From the NCBI GenBank assembly GCA_003663045.1, contig QMZG01000049.1, positions 1 through 8,492 of the forward strand: a stretch of 8,492 nt of DNA. Reading direction: 5' to 3'. This document shows positions 6,893 through 8,492 of the stretch, one piece after another (within the stretch, counting starts at the first letter, position 1; each line of letters begins with the position of its first letter). This DNA is from Candidatus Altarchaeales archaeon. GTDB taxonomy: Archaea > Altiarchaeota > Altiarchaeia > IMC4 > QMZM01. The notes beneath the pieces were generated by a model. It ran no database searches. It saw nothing but the letters and a program-made list of their open reading frames with translations, and was not told the origin of the DNA. A program made the translations under genes and the position numbers.

Positions 6893-6929
6893 AATTTTAT
6901 TCATATTAGAATTTATTAGGATAACTTTT

Positions 6930-8492
6930 TTAAACCTCTCTCAATTCATCACCCATCAAACCTCTGAGCGAAGAACCCTCCCCTTTAGATCTATCCTTTA
7001 CAATCTTACCTAATGGTTTTCTCTTTATCACCTTTTTTTCAATTGGTTCCTTTGGAATTTTCTCTTCCTTCTCATCCTTTCTCACTTCCATTCTGGGCCT
7101 TTCTACCACAACCTTTACTTCAGGTTTCCCCTCAATATTTTGTTTTCTCTTTATTACCAGATCTATTATCAGAATAACTAAAATTATCAAAGCCAGAATT
7201 ATCATACCCACAAGTATGAGTGTGATTAAATCACCTTTGACAAGGAATTCTTCCTTCTCTTTCTTTCCAATGGCCTCATTAATTTTGACAATTAATTCTT
7301 CACTTTTATTCACACCACCTTCATCCTTGACAAATTCATAATCTTCATTTGCCTTTTTTGCATAAAGCAGCGCATTTTCATAATCCCCCATTTCAAAATA
7401 TTTACTGGCATTTTCAAAGTAGGTGTGAGCATCAAGTTTCAGAAATTCAATGGACTTATTTATTATCTCATTACACTCCTTCACCTTTTCCATATTGAAT
7501 GAAAGATATTTATACTTTGCTTTGTATGCATACCTGGTGGCACTTTTATACTCCCCAGAGAGATATGCGTTGCGTGCTTTCTCATAATACTCTCTAGCAC
7601 TCTCTTTTTCTTTAATAATCTGATTTTCAGAATTTTCTATATTCTCAAGCAGTTCCTCACATTCTTTTATTCCTTTAGAATCCCCCAATTCAGAATAAAT
7701 CCTCTTCGCGTCCTCAGCATTTTTCTTAGCCTCTGTATAATTTCCAGAGGAATAGAATTTATTGGCCCTTGTATAGTATCTTCTCGCATCTAACCTTTTG
7801 ACATAGGTCTTTGACTGGAAGACATAGACATTTTTGTCTGCAGATCCCACTATGAGTTCCTGATAACCATCACTATTCAGGTCATCTGTACAAACACTCA
7901 TCACAGACATTCCGGTTGAGTTCTGCCATCTCTCTTTTCCATCTTTATCCAAGATATACAGTTTATCAGAAGCCACAATTACCTCTACATTTCCATCCCC
8001 ATCTAGGTCTGCAACATCGAGATCATAAACCTCAGTACCCGCCTTATTTATCCATTTTCTTTTGAAATTCCCGTCTAAGACATAGACATCATTAGATCCT
8101 AGAATTATCTCTCTGTCCCCATCCTTCTCCAAATCTGTTGCTAATATGGCTCTAATACGCCCCCCTGTAGTGGAGTTCCCCTCTTCTTTACCATAATTGT
8201 CTAAGGCATAAAAGTACTCTTGGCATCCCACTAAAATTTCATTCCATCCATCATTGTCTATGTCATCTACAGATAAACTTAAAATTCCCTTTTCTGTTTT
8301 ATATTTCCAGATCTCACTCCCACTAGAATTGAAGACCTGAATATAACCCGGATAATTAAGGACACCATGCCTGCCAACGGTTCCTGCAATAATCTCCTTA
8401 AATCCACTCTTGTATAAATCCGCTGCATATAGTGCATGAATCTCACCATTTACTGGTCTCACCCATTCCCAGCCTCCATTCTCATTGATAAC
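6930..8492 (-). CDS. Beta-propeller (FG-GAP/PQQ-like), TPR, single-TM surface protein (5' partial)
   Basis: The frame is open through the right edge of the window, and the GTG at 8462 is probably internal because upstream codons continue a blade motif (GGWEWV). Numbering is from that GTG. Five blade units carry ADLYKSGFKEI (14-24), DDIDNDGWNEI (66-76), TDLEKDGDREI (109-119), ADLDGDGNVEV (151-161) and DDLNSDGYQEL (193-203). The last four are spaced 42-43 residues apart, and four of the five are preceded by a Trp. The DxDxDG-like loops probably bind calcium. Three TPR-like units follow (about 224-286, 287-343, 344-405), each with 'Y..A...Y..G.Y..A...A..A'. One transmembrane helix lies at about 411-436, followed by KRK and a Lys/Glu-rich tail to the TAA at 6930. 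Positive-inside charge puts propeller and TPRs outside and the tail in the cytoplasm. Any signal peptide and further blades lie beyond the window. Ligand unknown. Confidence 0.88.
   Translation of the reverse strand, partial: VINENGGWEWVRPVNGEIHALYAADLYKSGFKEIIAGTVGRHGVLNYPGYIQVFNSSGSEIWKYKTEKGILSLSVDDIDNDGWNEILVGCQEYFYALDNYGKEEGNSTTGGRIRAILATDLEKDGDREIILGSNDVYVLDGNFKRKWINKAGTEVYDLDVADLDGDGNVEVIVASDKLYILDKDGKERWQNSTGMSVMSVCTDDLNSDGYQELIVGSADKNVYVFQSKTYVKRLDARRYYTRANKFYSSGNYTEAKKNAEDAKRIYSELGDSKGIKECEELLENIENSENQIIKEKESAREYYEKARNAYLSGEYKSATRYAYKAKYKYLSFNMEKVKECNEIINKSIEFLKLDAHTYFENASKYFEMGDYENALLYAKKANEDYEFVKDEGGVNKSEELIVKINEAIGKKEKEEFLVKGDLITLILVGMIILALIILVILIIDLVIKRKQNIEGKPEVKVVVERPRMEVRKDEKEEKIPKEPIEKKVIKRKPLGKIVKDRSKGEGSSLRGLMGDELREV

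Noticed and set aside
6813..7013. 66-codon + strand reading frame in the intergenic region
   Set aside because: It runs over the hairpins and into the 3' end of the convergent gene, has no ribosome site, and shows no recognisable sequence.
8460..8462. GTG at 8462 as the start of the propeller protein
   Set aside because: Upstream in-frame codons (GGWEWV) continue the blade pattern to the window edge.

Overview
This window looks archaeal, probably from an AT-rich euryarchaeote or a relative. The evidence is an RNase J of the archaeal subgroup, heavy use of ATA, AGA and AGG codons, surface proteins rich in N-glycosylation sequons with a Thr/Ser-rich stalk, and a GAGGT ribosome-binding site. 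I cannot name a lineage from the sequence alone.

Layout: (1) Positions 2-5476 (+) hold a giant secreted or surface protein that is open at the left edge of the window, so its N-terminus lies outside. It carries a von Willebrand factor A (VWA) domain whose metal-site (MIDAS) residues are more than 1,100 residues apart. The VWA fold is interrupted by a jelly-roll domain. That jelly-roll is itself interrupted by an 856-residue block holding three related beta-domains, a Thr/Ser stalk with a Cys-rich module, and a LamG domain. (2) Positions 5485-6765 (+) encode a complete archaeal RNase J type 5'-3' exoribonuclease. It starts 8 nt after the giant gene, and its Shine-Dalgarno sequence lies in that gene's last codons. 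(3) Positions 6766-6929 are a convergent intergenic region with three potential hairpins, one a perfect 11-bp stem, and a degenerate duplicated unit. (4) Positions 6930-8492 (-) hold a second membrane-anchored surface protein, open at the right edge: an FG-GAP/PQQ-like beta-propeller, three TPR-like units, one transmembrane helix and a highly charged C-terminal tail.

The two large proteins probably act at the cell surface, in adhesion, carbohydrate or protein recognition, or sensing. RNase J is an RNA-turnover enzyme with no obvious functional link to them and may simply be co-transcribed with the giant gene. The strongest unusual signal is the nested ('Russian doll') domain architecture of the giant VWA protein, which appears to have grown by repeated insertion of whole domains into loops of older domains.
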